DNA of 64,000 bases from Tillus elongatus. Lineage: Eukaryota > Arthropoda > Insecta > Coleoptera > Cleridae. A program made the translations under genes and the position numbers. The first letter of the stretch is position 1. Each line of letters begins with the position of its first letter. The notes below the pieces were generated by a model, which saw only the letters and a program-made list of their open reading frames with translations, did no database searches and was not told where the DNA came from. Shown piece by piece: positions 36,570 to 47,450 of this stretch. The stretch spans positions 111,679,084-111,743,083 of the forward strand of contig OZ023265.1 of assembly GCA_964006375.1 (NCBI GenBank), written 5' to 3'.

Positions 36570-37015
36570 TTATGTTATCTGTCCTGCCGCGTAATAGCAT
36601 GTCAATGGTCACAGCATAAGATGCAATAACTGTTCATTATGCAGATGGCTTTGGAAGTTGTATGGTGTTGAATTTTGCCATTGACAACGGTGTTCGAGTG
36701 TTCTGGATTTTAGTGGCCGAGATTTGCCGAACGCTAGTTACGTATGTTTTACCCGTGTTATATGTATTATTTGTTTCTGTGGTATGTAACAATCTATGAA
36801 TAGCAGCTAACTGGTCCGTCTTTGTCAGGCATCGGACCTTAATCACTTAAGTGGTTTCAACGCATGTCTTAGATTTTATTTTTAATTTGGAAAACGCTCA
36901 AAATTTTGTGAAACGAATTATTTCAAATTTATTTAGATTAACTTACACCATTTATTGCTACATGTAAAGTTACATTTAAGTTAAGTCTAATTTTTTAATA
37001 AATATAGCGTTTTCA
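36570..37015. other. unassigned sequence
   Basis: A 69-codon minus-strand frame (36846-36637) has no known motif. No other feature was recognised. Confidence 0.35.
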
Positions 37016-37019
37016 ACAA

Positions 37020-37144
37020 TATTTTTGTATATCTTTGGGGGAAAAATGTCCGTTATAGCTGATTTACAAACTTGTCGGCAGTCTCATCAAAATAAAGATA
37101 CGTGCCAAGTTTCGTTCAAATCAGTTAAGTACTTTTTGAGTTAT

Positions 37145-37149
<5 letters not shown>
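37020..37149 (+). repeat. RML repeat, L module
   Basis: Diverged L end, finishing tactttttgagttatcgctc directly before the microsatellite. Confidence 0.5.
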
Positions 37150-37339
<190 letters not shown>

Positions 37340-37671
37340 CTATGGAATGAGATAGGTCAATAATTATGTTTAAAACACATAAAGTTTGAAAATCTGTTCA
37401 TTCACAATTTTCTATTAGTCAAATTATATAATAAAACACAAATAGCTGTCGAGAATATCATTTAATAAAAGTTATAAAGCAGGTTTATAATGTTTTATAA
37501 TTTACCATTCCCATGTCAAATGAGAAAGTGAGGTTAAAACTACAGATGCATTAAAACAGCCAATATACATAAACTGTGCCAAAAAATTGAGAATTTAATA
37601 GAAAAATTGTTGTTTTATAAGCGAAATAATCGAGGTACCAGGTTGTCAAGGAAAAATGTCAACAAAAACTG

Positions 37672-37978
37672 GAATTTTGGGAGGTGTCAGAGAGAAGTTT
37701 TTGGGTGAAAAGATTAAGAAGATAAACGAAAGAAGTTTGAAATAAAAGGATAATAGCGAGGTATTTAATAGCAGTATATTGGAGAGTTTAAAGTATAAAT
37801 GAAATAGTTTTTGGCAATTCTTATGGAATTTTTGGAGGTGTCAGAGATAAGTTTCTGGCTGAAAGGATAAAGAAGGTGAATGAAAGAAGTTTAGAATAAA
37901 AGGATAGCGAGGTGTTTAATAACAGTATATTGGAGAGTTTCAAGTATAAATGAAATATATTTTAGTAATGTTTATGAA
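37672..37978. repeat. tandem duplication, about 153-bp unit
   Basis: Two copies begin at 37672 and 37825, both with ggaattttgg or a near match, gaggtgtcagaga and agtatattggagagttt. Non-coding. Confidence 0.75.
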
Positions 37979-38345
37979 ATGTTGGGGGTGAATTGAAATA
38001 TGTTATATAAAATAGTTTTGGAGAAGAGGTAAAATAAAATAGGAATATTAGAAAATAGTTGGTAAAAGATATTGTCCCAAGCAATATATAATGCGAAGTC
38101 AAACAAAGGACCACGAGGATCAGGGAAAGTAGAAGAAAATAATAATTAAGAAAGTCAATGTTAGAAGCAGATGAAGGATAAAAAGAAGAAAGCACTTGGA
38201 ATAAAAGAAGAGTAGCCATCATTTAAATTCAAGTAGTATTTAATTATTTAAATTTATATCCATTTAGAAAAAGTGCACTGTGTAGGGTGGATATGTAAAT
38301 TGATTTATTTTACAATGTGAAGAAATATTATTAGGTACTTTAAAG

Positions 38346-38434
<89 letters not shown>
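38346..38434. repeat. (TA)n microsatellite
   Basis: TA run of about 89 bp. No RML module was recognised on either side. Confidence 0.95.
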
Positions 38435-38437
<3 letters not shown>

Positions 38438-38633
38438 TATTAAATCTTTATGAGTAATTTTAGTTGATTTCAAATATTCTTTTGTTTTAATTTCATTTTG
38501 ATAAATTTCCAAAGTAAAACAACCAGTTCCTTTCCAAATTTAATAATAATAAAAACACAGTAAATTACACTATAAGAAATAAGTACCTTGAAGCACTCCT
38601 GAGCATTAAGATCTCACAACTCTACTAATAATA

Positions 38634-38635
<2 letters not shown>

Positions 38636-38694
<59 letters not shown>
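38636..38694. repeat. (TA)n microsatellite
   Basis: TA run of about 59 bp, no recognised flanking family. Confidence 0.9.
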
Positions 38695-38698
<4 letters not shown>

Positions 38699-39102
38699 AA
38701 AATATTATTACATATTAAACATATAGTATATAGTAAATATATAATACCGTAATAATTGGCGCCACCAACGTGAGACGTGAAGAACCGTACGGAAAGGACT
38801 GGAATTTTTCAAAATTTAAATTCAAAGGGAAAATTTATTATCACATAAAATTTGATTGAATATAAATTATTACAAACAAGGTGTTTTGATCGCAAACATA
38901 TTTCAACAGTGGTATGTTTTTATGTTGGATAAAATTTTATTTGTGTGTTGTTTTCTGATTATTTCATCACCAAACATATAAGATTTATAGGGCAGAAGGT
39001 TTGCAAGTACACTGCGTTTACATGTAACACACAAAGTAGGCAATTTCGGTGTATAAAATATAAACTGCTAGAAAAATAAAACAAGATTTATATCAGATAT
39101 TA

Positions 39103-39235
<133 letters not shown>

Positions 39236-39965
39236 ATACATATTAAAACGGACCTGGGATGTGGGTACTGACTCCGGGTACGGGTTATAGGGGCGTAGTT
39301 CACGCTCGTTTAAAAAGATATTTTTAAAATCAAACTTACGAAAATTTGCTTATAGACTATTAAACGACAAACTCTATAATTGAAATTGCTGCTTAAGCGC
39401 CGGAAAAAGGGTATATTTGAAATAAATTTTCTGCAAATATTTTAGTAAAATGGAGGACAATGACTTAAGGCTTCGAAAAACACATTTCTTGTGACATTTT
39501 CTTTACACACCCCATTTGTCCGTTTCGTTTTAGGTACTTTGCCTGTAAGTTGCCCATTTTGACTTTCAAATTGCGACTTCGACGTTTTAAGTGAAAAACT
39601 ACAGTTTTCGAATTAATTTTTCTCGTACTTCTCGACATCTTTGCGCCAAAAAACTTAGCCTTTGTCTAAGATAGACAATATGTTTTGTTATCCACACAAA
39701 ATATTTTGGTCTTGTTCGTTTTTTTTTTTTTTTTTGATCACCAGTGACACCCAATTTTTTTAATTGCCTATACCTTTTTTTAAACTTAAAGATATTAATC
39801 TTGGTAAATGGTTTACTTTTATAACATAAATCTGCGTGCTAAATTTGGTAGCCATCTGTTTGTTATTTCCAGGGGTATAAATATTTTCCACAAAAAAAAT
39901 CCTAGAATTTTCCCAGAAAAACTATCCTGACCTTCGTTGAAAACGAACTTATCTAAGCCACTAAC
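39236..39965 (+). repeat. RML repeat, fullest copy (R-mid-L)
   Basis: Runs through R (ggtacgggttataggggcg), the middle part (ggaaaaagggtatatttgaa, aaaatggaggacaatgac) and L (gatattaatcttggtaaatg, tttgttatttccaggggta, aaaactatcctgacc, ctaagccacta) in one block of about 730 bp. This copy defines the order of the modules used for the other RML entries. The L end is truncated. Confidence 0.7.
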
Positions 39966-40360
39966 AGACGATGTGATGATAATTATTTGTAACACTTTTA
40001 TTATTAAATTTGGTGAGGATAAATATGGATAGCCAACAACCGTGATTTTTCACTTTATTAGATGTTCTCTTCGTCATCAGATAAGTACACGCTGTCCTCA
40101 AGTAATCAACGATTCTGATACTCAGTCTCGTGCCACTAGACAAGGACTAAGTTGACAATTAATTACTTTGCATATTGCAGGCTAGCGCTGTCCCATTTGC
40201 TTTTAAGACTGACATCTAGGACTTTCTCGTTACCTCAATCGTTAACTTTGCTGAAAATCAATACTGCTTGTTGTGCGATTGTATCCAGAGTAATTGGCTT
40301 TGTTTAGCATCTAACTAATTGCGCGATTCACTAGTTTCACGGCTGTTAAACTACAAAAAA

Positions 40361-40853
<493 letters not shown>

Positions 40854-40884
40854 AGAAAGGTTAAGGGAAAAGCCACAAGGAGAC

Positions 40885-40931
40885 AACCGCATACACGTGT
40901 TTCAAGCTTATTAGCCATCATCAGTTACGGT
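40885..40931 (-). ncRNA. type I hammerhead ribozyme motif, copy 1
   Basis: Minus strand, from 40931: ACCGTAA (stem I), CTGATGA (40924-40918), stem II arms GGCT and AGCT with loop AATA and a facing T-T mismatch, GAAA (40903-40900), a short stem III (CACGTG), TA as the cleavage-site dinucleotide, then TGCGGT, which pairs with ACCGTA. All conserved core bases are present. One extra A lies between stem I and CTGATGA. This matches the standard order of a type I hammerhead. Activity is inferred. Confidence 0.7.
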
Positions 40932-41192
40932 ATAGCCGGGTGAAGATGGGAACCCCCCTCTGGATGAAGATGCAAAATACACGGAGTCACAACAGGCAAC
41001 CAGTGCACATTTGCAGCAACATTTGGAAGACCCTCGATCCGAGAGAAACAACCAAAATAGCCACGGAGGCAAATAAATCACCTGCGTGAACATCCGGAGC
41101 CCAGGAAGTTATATTAACTATAACAGGATTTATATCATGGCATTTCTGTACCATACAAGAAGAAGAGTTAAGGGCAAAGCCGCAAGGAGACA

Positions 41193-41237
41193 ACCGCATA
41201 CACGTGTTTGAAGCTTGTTAGCCATCATCAGTACGGT
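41193..41237 (-). ncRNA. type I hammerhead ribozyme motif, copy 2
   Basis: Minus strand, from 41237: ACCGTA (stem I), CTGATGA (41231-41225), stem II arms GGCT and AGCT with loop AACA, CAAA (41210-41207), CACGTG, TA, TGCGGT. Stem I gives six continuous pairs (one G-T) with no bulge. The conserved GAAA has become CAAA, which should reduce or abolish cleavage. Copies 1 and 2 each carry a different single defect. Confidence 0.65.
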
Positions 41238-41353
41238 ATAGCCAGGTGAAGATGGGAACACTCTGGATGAAGATGCAAAAATACACGGAGCCACAACAGG
41301 CAACCAGTGTGTCGGGATCTCCCCAATGGTGAATTTTTCTACGAAAATTCACT

Positions 41354-41423
41354 TAAAGTCTGGACGCAGCACATGCGTTATGGTAGCGAATTTTCATAGA
41401 AGTGGTTTACACTATTTTATGAA

Positions 41424-41426
<3 letters not shown>
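41354..41426 (+). repeat. TIR motif copy before a TA array
   Basis: agtctggacgcagcacatgc and ggtagcgaattttcataga match the M1 terminus. The sequence meets the TA array after only about 70 bp. Confidence 0.6.

Positions 41427-41515
<89 letters not shown>
41427..41515. repeat. (TA)n microsatellite
   Basis: TA run of about 88 bp. Confidence 0.95.
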
Positions 41516-41517
<2 letters not shown>

Positions 41518-41689
41518 TTACTGACTTTTAAGAAATAGGATACCCAGTAAGAGTTAAGAGTTGATCACTTTCGAGGTCATTTTAACCCAATTTATACTTA
41601 ATATGTTTAATTAAACTTAGAAAATGAGTATACTTTCAAAATAATATTAAACAAAAATAGTGCGGAAAATTAAATCATAACTTCCATAT

Positions 41690-42540
41690 AGCTGTGATAA
41701 TTTATTTTCTTCAGAAAGACGTTCTCATGGAACGAATTTACGGCCCATGACTTGACCGCAAAGAAAATATTTGTATTCCTGTACCCATAAACTTTTGAAA
41801 CGTTATATTACTGGAGCTTTATTGAAAAAATGTCAGTTCTCAGAAAATCACCCTCAATTATTCCCTTCTCCCTGAAGCGGTCTTACCAAAAAACAATTCG
41901 AAGCGTTCCTTTGTCGGGTGCTAACTGGATACAAAATTTGAAGATGTTATCTCAATTCGCTCGAAATTATTGCGCCTATTAACAGACAGACATACATGCC
42001 GACAGACCGACCGACATACAAAAAAAAGTTTCGTTCCAGAATCGTGTTGTCTATATGTTTTGAGGCTTTTACGCCGTTTTAGTGAAAAAAAAAATTTGTC
42101 AACAATATTCCACCACCACACATTCAACTCCTAATTTTATTTATGCACAGAATATCAGATGTCGAATGAAGTTAATTAAAAGTTTTCTAATAGGTAAACC
42201 CTAAAACATTATATTACCAAAAAAATTTTTCCTCCCATTCCTCCTATTCGTTCCCTACCCGCTAAACCGATGTGACCCAAAAATCAATCCTAACCGTTCG
42301 TTTGTCGAGTGCAAAATGTATATCAAATTTGAATACGATATATCCATTCGTTCTAAAGCTATCGTGTCTACAAACAAACAGACATACAGACCGATAGACT
42401 GACAGACCGACACACAAAAAAAATTGTTCCCAAATCATGTTTTGTATGTGTTTTGATACTTTTTACGACATTTAAGAAAAAACAAGATTTTTTTTGTCGC
42501 CGATGCGATACTTCCACACGTTGTGACAACGTGGAAGTAA
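41690..42540 (-). repeat. about 1-kb repeat with internal duplication, inverted copy 2
   Basis: Reverse complement of 33165-34260 by order of anchors: ccatgacttgaccgcaaaga (41741), acgttatattactggagctt, tcaattcgctcgaaatt, then a second unit with ccattcgttctaaagctat and tcccaaatcatgttttgtat, ending in ttacttccacgttgtcac-type sequence read inverted. The two copies are about 7.4 kb apart. Confidence 0.65.
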
Positions 42541-42569
42541 TAACAAAGTTATTTATTTATGAACGGGTC

Positions 42570-42875
42570 CGCCGAGATTTGTTATGCATTCGATAGCTCC
42601 TCGAGGTTTGCTTGAAATAAATAATATATGGTGTCTTGAGGAATGTGATGCCAGGTATTTTGACTTTGTGACGAAGGTAAACTGGGTTATTCGATGGTTA
42701 GTGTAAATTATCCAATCATACATGTTCTATTGGTGACAATTCTGAGGAGCGAGGAGGCCATGGAAGCAGGGTTACGTTATATACCTGCAAGAACCTTGTA
42801 GTAATACATACTGTATGAGGATGTGCGTTATCTTGTTGCAACAGGGGTTGTATTAACTCACGTAGGTATGGCACC
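42570..42875 (-). pseudogene. Tc1-like transposase remnant (DDE, third aspartate/glutamate block)
   Basis: On the minus strand, a reading from about 42850 gives QQDNAHPHTVCITTRFLQ and then LLPWPPRSSELSPIEHVWDW (to about 42705). These are the second aspartate block (QDNA-HPH) and the glutamate block (SPIEHVWD) of Tc1/Tc3-type DD34E transposases. The usual PPRSPDL has become PPRSSEL. Further down, the frame loosely fits the family C terminus (HHIPQDTI in place of the usual IPQ-containing helix). The N-terminal DNA-binding part is not visible. Confidence 0.7.
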
Positions 42876-43313
42876 GCCCCGTGTAAGGCCGTATATTGAC
42901 GGTCATAGTTTTATTTTTCAGTTCATCTGGACAAACACTGCAACAGTGTTGACTGACGCATCCTACGCCGTAGGAAAATAGCCTGATTGAAAAAACGGCT
43001 TTTCGCGTATTAATTATGCGCCTTTTTTCGAACTTAATTAAATGATTGTAATTTGTCCGCAAACGGCACCTAGGCGTAATGAGTTAATGACTTAATAAAT
43101 TAAGCACAAATCGCTACGTCATATTGCTTCCAATTGAGGAAAACTAGAATTAAAAAAGATAATTTGTGGAAAGAAAAACGAAAAAATGTGTACACCTGTT
43201 AACAGTTTTTGTGCATGCTGTTATAATTTCTTATCAAAGAGAAAACAAAGTGCACATAACATTTTATTGCAATTGGTCGACTCTTACGGGGTGTTCGGCA
43301 TTATTGGAAAATC

Positions 43314-43314
<1 letters not shown>

Positions 43315-43408
<94 letters not shown>
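43315..43408. repeat. (TA)n then (GATA)n microsatellite
   Basis: TA run of about 92 bp ending in four gata units (to about 43424). Confidence 0.95.
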
Positions 43409-43409
<1 letters not shown>

Positions 43410-43424
43410 TAGATAGATAGAGAT

Positions 43425-43515
43425 ATAAAAATTTGAACGTACCTTGGATATGGGTCAAGCTTATTTGACAGATTTTCCGAATGCTTCACCATTTTCTAAT
43501 GAAAATTCACTAAAA
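43425..43515 (+). repeat. RML repeat, short R fragment
   Basis: Contains accttggatatgggtcaagc, ttatttgacagattttccga and aatgaaaattcactaaaatc. Confidence 0.45.
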
Positions 43516-43519
43516 TCAT

Positions 43520-44320
43520 AGGCACTGTGGTTTGTCTACCTCTATGGGAATGACATGACGGGCGGTTGTGGTAGTAGTAATAGTAGTAGGTTACAATAAA
43601 ATAAATTGATCATTTTTGACCAGGTTTTATCGTTAGACATTTCTATACGTGGCGGCTGCCTGGCTTCTTATGTAACGTACATAATATCAATACTACGTTC
43701 TTCCCTTTGTCTGCGCTTTCAATAGTAAAACAGTAGAACATTCGTTGTGCCATTTTCAAAACTGAGTTGTGTTATGAAGCCTTTGATAAATTATCCGTCT
43801 TGGATTTAAAATTAGTTAGCGGTACATTTACGCTCTCCAACAAATCAATGTCAAAATGGATTTCTGTTCATTTGGGTTATAAAATGGGCTAAAGTAAATG
43901 CAAATTGCAACAGCCTATGATTAATTATACGAGAAAGGGGAGTTTATTAGCGGCGGTTTAAATTCATACCATGAGCAATATTGAGTTTGCCTCAAACGCG
44001 AACATGCTGCACGATAGTGGAGAACTTCTGAATAAGTTGTGTTGGCCTTAGACATGGACATGGCATAAGACGCTTGCGATATGCTAACTAGTTTGATGTG
44101 GTACAGGGGAAGGAGAAAAGTTATTGCAGTAGAAAGATCTGTTAACTTAGCAACGGAGTTTATTGATTGACACACTCTGCTTTACAATAGGAAGTACAGT
44201 GACCGCCAACTCAGTAGTGGCAGCTTTAGTATGAATTTCTTAATATAATAATAGCACTAGTTTATAAATAAAATTCTAAAAAATGCTTATTGAATAAAAT
44301 TACCTTTTAGCGATTTTTTT
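43520..44320. other. unassigned sequence
   Basis: An 84-codon minus-strand frame (44175-43921) has no known motif. At 44330 a TTAACCCTCCGGCGGGCGCG string resembles the end of a piggyBac-type element, but no partner end was found. Confidence 0.3.
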
Positions 44321-44524
44321 TAACCCTCCGGCGGGCGCGCAGCGGAATTTTGTGTCGCTTTATTGTTTATTGATTCGTGTCTCTCTTCTTATTAGGTTTA
44401 TGACAGTTGACTTCTATGAATGCTTCGTTATCTGTTACAGAAAGTGCATGACGTGATTTTTGTGGCATTTTAAATGTTGCATCCCTTGTATTTTAGGATT
44501 TAAAGAGAGAACAGCATCGACGTG

Positions 44525-44912
44525 ACTTAACTTTACGGTTAAGACGTTAAACTTTTTTAAACAATATTTATTGAGCTATTATAGAACTAACATATAAAAC
44601 ACAATAATAAAATAGTAAGATATCAGCATGACTGTGATGCTAATAAAATACAATATATTGCAGCACGCAATGTGCAAAGTACTAAGATAGGAACAAGAAT
44701 GAAAACCCCGCTGAAGGCGAGTTGTCTACTTATAATGTTTCACCTCGGGAGTCACTCTATTCTCTTTAGAGGTGACTTATAGTCTGCTGTCTCAGCTTCT
44801 CATACTTCACGGCGTAGTTTTCCAAGGTGCCTTCTGATCCGCTGACTCTGGTGTCTGCATACTTGGGTTGCTATATTGTTTAAATAATGACTCGTTGTTA
44901 GGAGTTCATTTG
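44525..44912 (-). repeat. 3' LTR of gypsy-type element (approximate)
   Basis: On the minus strand this follows a polypurine tract (44928-44913, aaagggaggggggaga) that lies downstream of an env-like gene, which is where a 3' LTR begins. It contains an AATAAA signal (44572-44567). The outer boundary and target duplication were not determined. No second LTR was found. Confidence 0.5.
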
Positions 44913-44928
44913 TCTCCCCCCTCCCTTT
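44913..44928 (-). other. polypurine tract
   Basis: Sixteen uninterrupted purines on the minus strand, between the env-like gene and the LTR. This is the usual primer site for plus-strand synthesis in LTR elements. Confidence 0.6.
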
Positions 44929-45014
44929 AAAGGACGAAGCTACGGTTCTCTTCGGATCTTCATGGAAAATCCGGTCTCGATATTTTCTGGACTTCCTTCC
45001 TTCGTCTTCTTCAA

Positions 45015-45716
45015 CTATTTAATTGTTTGTTTCGTTATGACAGTTATTATGGCTATTACTACCACTACATCTAGCAGGATGGTCCATATACTCAGATGAT
45101 GGATTGGTATATTGATTTGGCCTGGTATGTCCCTTTTAATTGATTGGAGTTGGTTCTGGATGTAGTTAATATCGTGTAAACCGACGTTGTCCAATTTTAA
45201 TTCTGGTAGTTCTTTGTGAATTTTGAGTTCTTCTTGTGCCGTGACTTCTAATTTTGGTATGCTAAATATTTGTTGAGTTTCAGATGTTGTTTGAGTACGA
45301 GTAGTTTTGTACATTTTGTTCCCGGTTTGTACTTTGCAATTCGGCTTAAGGGCTTTTAGTTTTGTTCCCTTAATAATGTTTGTTTCTTTTTGTTCTTCGC
45401 AAGTTACTTTTATTTTCATTTCTTCCGGTGCTAGTATAATATATTGACTGTTTCCATATTTTGAGATTTTTGTTTTGTTAATTTTGACTGTTTCCTGTTT
45501 ATAATTGTCTATAAGCTTCTGAAAGTTGATTAGTTTGATTTCGCATGGATTTTGGTCGCTGACTTTGGTTGGATTATCATGTTCGAAAAAATATAGTTGG
45601 TTCTTTAAATTTTGACATTCTTCGTTTCGGTAAGCATATTGTTTGCTACTAAGGATGGGGTATTTTGTTCTTGAAATTATCAGTGTAAATATTTTAATTA
45701 TCATTATTGTTACCAT
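45015..45716 (-). CDS. env-like protein of a gypsy/errantivirus-type element, C-terminal part
   Basis: A 233-codon frame, the longest open frame in the window. It begins with a hydrophobic segment, continues with a polar region holding scattered cysteines (about residues 34, 57, 107 and 126), and ends with the hydrophobic stretch WTILLDVVVVIAIITVI before a short basic tail. A heptad-like amphipathic stretch (NVGLHDINYIQNQLQSI, about residue 177) precedes the membrane span. This layout fits the membrane-proximal part of insect gypsy-type envelope proteins. It is followed on the same strand by a polypurine tract and LTR, and preceded by pol remnants, which supports the assignment. No signal peptide or cleavage site was identified, and the N-terminal part is missing or in other frames. 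It is an old element copy and the protein is probably not made in functional form. Another type of LTR-element env cannot be excluded. Confidence 0.55.
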   Translation of the reverse strand: MVTIMIIKIFTLIISRTKYPILSSKQYAYRNEECQNLKNQLYFFEHDNPTKVSDQNPCEIKLINFQKLIDNYKQETVKINKTKISKYGNSQYIILAPEEMKIKVTCEEQKETNIIKGTKLKALKPNCKVQTGNKMYKTTRTQTTSETQQIFSIPKLEVTAQEELKIHKELPELKLDNVGLHDINYIQNQLQSIKRDIPGQINIPIHHLSIWTILLDVVVVIAIITVITKQTIK

Positions 45717-46389
45717 TATTATTGATATTTATATTATCGTTATCTGTGTTTGGGAAGATCCGATAAATTATGTCATCTATGCTACTTATCTCAAATTAAG
45801 GGTTACTGTAAAGTTTTGATATTATAATCGGGAATCGCTAGTCATTCATTTTATTATTCGGTATAATGTCCCCTTATTTTGCTACAATAGTCATATAACT
45901 GTCATGTATGTGTAGTATTTATTACTTCCGGTTATGGTTAAACATTTCGGTTATATAGCAAAATATTAAGTCAAAAGGAGGTTATCAACGTCTGTGAGTG
46001 TATAGTGTAACTGTCTGTGAAGATATAATACGGTATTGAGTCTACTGATCTTGCACCATTTTTGTTTCGTAATTGAAGTCGTCTCAGTTACGCTTAGGTG
46101 TGTATATTAATTTCCTTAGTGGATAGCTTGGTGATTTGAGTCTGCCTGCTGTGTAAATATACCAGGGTTGTTCGTCAAGTTGTACTGCAGTTGAGAATTT
46201 ATTGAGTGAAGCTCAGAAGACGGATTTTGTGTTTTTAATGTATGACTCTAGCTTTAATGTGTGACATATGTCTAATTATAATTATAATAATGTGTTAGAT
46301 ATGATTTTCTTAAAATATTTCCTAAATTTGATATGGTGTGTTAGTCTTTTTTGTGGTTTATTAAAATTGCTTTATTGTGTTCCAGAAGC

Positions 46390-46830
46390 TAAACTATTGA
46401 ATAATGTCCTGAAAAAGGGTTTTTATGCTTTTTGTGGGATACGGGAGGAATCTTTTTATATAAAATGTCCCCTTCTTTAAAAGGGTGATTCGTATTTTCG
46501 TTATTTCCTTGTACTTAGCATTGTACCTTTGAGTAATTACTATTTTCGATATTTTTGAAATTCATAGTCTTCGTAAAAGTTAGTATTTAATTTGTAATAG
46601 TTCTTCGTGATTTTCACGGTATTGTGGGCGTCTTTTACTTGTAAAATAGTCTTTGTCTAATTGTGTGACGTCATGCGTGTATGCGTTAAAGGTTTGCCTT
46701 TATTTAAAATTATGTCTTGGTATTCTGTTAAAAGATTTACTAGTACGCATTTTTCTTGTCATTTAAATAATTTGTATTATTTAGTAAATTATATTATTTG
46801 GGATTTCCTTGGTTTTTTGTTTGACACTCG
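46390..46830 (-). pseudogene. gypsy-type pol remnants with internal deletion
   Basis: On the minus strand, about 46755-46670 encodes LLTEYQDIILNKGKPLTHT, like the segment just before the reverse transcriptase in Ty3/gypsy pol, with a frameshifted continuation KRRPQYRENHEELLQIKY. About 46487-46403 encodes FKEGDILYKKIPPVSHKKHK, like the C-terminal end of integrase. Only about 180 bp separate them, so the reverse transcriptase, RNase H and integrase core are gone. The env-like gene lies downstream in the expected order. Confidence 0.5.
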
Positions 46831-46869
46831 TCTTATTATGCTGATTAATCTAAAATTTGTTGATAAATA

Positions 46870-47450
46870 AATAGTGGTCAATAAAGCTTATCTGTGACGC
46901 TTATCTGTGTAATATACTGCATAACTGCTTATTGTAAAACTTATATTTATCTAATCTTTTTTCCTATCGATAATATTACGTTAACATTAATGATTATATT
47001 CAAATTGGTTATTTTATTTTTGATTGCTTTTTATATTTTTTATATAAGATGTTTTTTTCTTGATTCCTTTCTATTATTTATTTGACGTTTAGATGGAATT
47101 ATTCTAATCAGTTATGTAGGGTTTATTTGTATATCTGAATTTAATGTTATAGTGAAATTTCGGTATTTTAGTTACTTGTTACGATTATTGTATTTCGGTG
47201 TTACTAATGTGTTTTTGTCTAACGTCGTGTCTCGTGTGCTGTTTATCCGATCATCGAGATTCAATGCTACGTGATAAAATTAGATTGTTTTTTTAATTTT
47301 TTCCTTTATTACAATATTCGTAGGTTCTCATAAAAGTTTTAATTTCTTGTTTCATTTTTGAAAAACAAGCCTGTCTTTAATTTTTAAATCTCTTCTTATG
47401 ATGTTTTTCCCTCATGGAAGAGTACGATTGTTTCGTTAATTTCGTCGTTT
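46870..47450. other. unassigned AT-rich sequence upstream of the pol remnant
   Basis: It could be decayed gag or pol sequence of the same element, but no motif was recognised. Confidence 0.3.

Larger units (their letters stand above)
40857..41313 (-). repeat. dimeric retrozyme-like repeat, 307-bp period
   Basis: 40857-41011 and 41164-41313 are near-identical direct copies (gagacaaccgcatacacgtg, gccaggtgaagatggga, acaacaggcaaccagtg), spaced 307 bp apart. The first unit is complete, the second covers about half. Each copy contains a hammerhead-ribozyme motif on the minus strand (separate entries). Tandem units of a few hundred bases, each with a type I hammerhead and no long open frame, are the known form of animal retrozymes. 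The repeat lies between a TA array and the tail of an RML R module (gtcgggatctccccaatggt at 41314). Confidence 0.65.

Noticed and set aside
40010..40095. Possible further hammerhead core on the minus strand (CTGATGACGAAGAG ... GTGAAAAATCAC)
   Set aside because: The core string CTGATGA and a GAAA are present, but no stem II pairing could be found between them.
46268..47085. Several plus-strand hydrophobic frames (60-70 codons) as membrane proteins
   Set aside because: T-rich sequence gives Phe/Leu/Ile-rich frames by composition. Gypsy-type remnants are found on the other strand in part of this interval.
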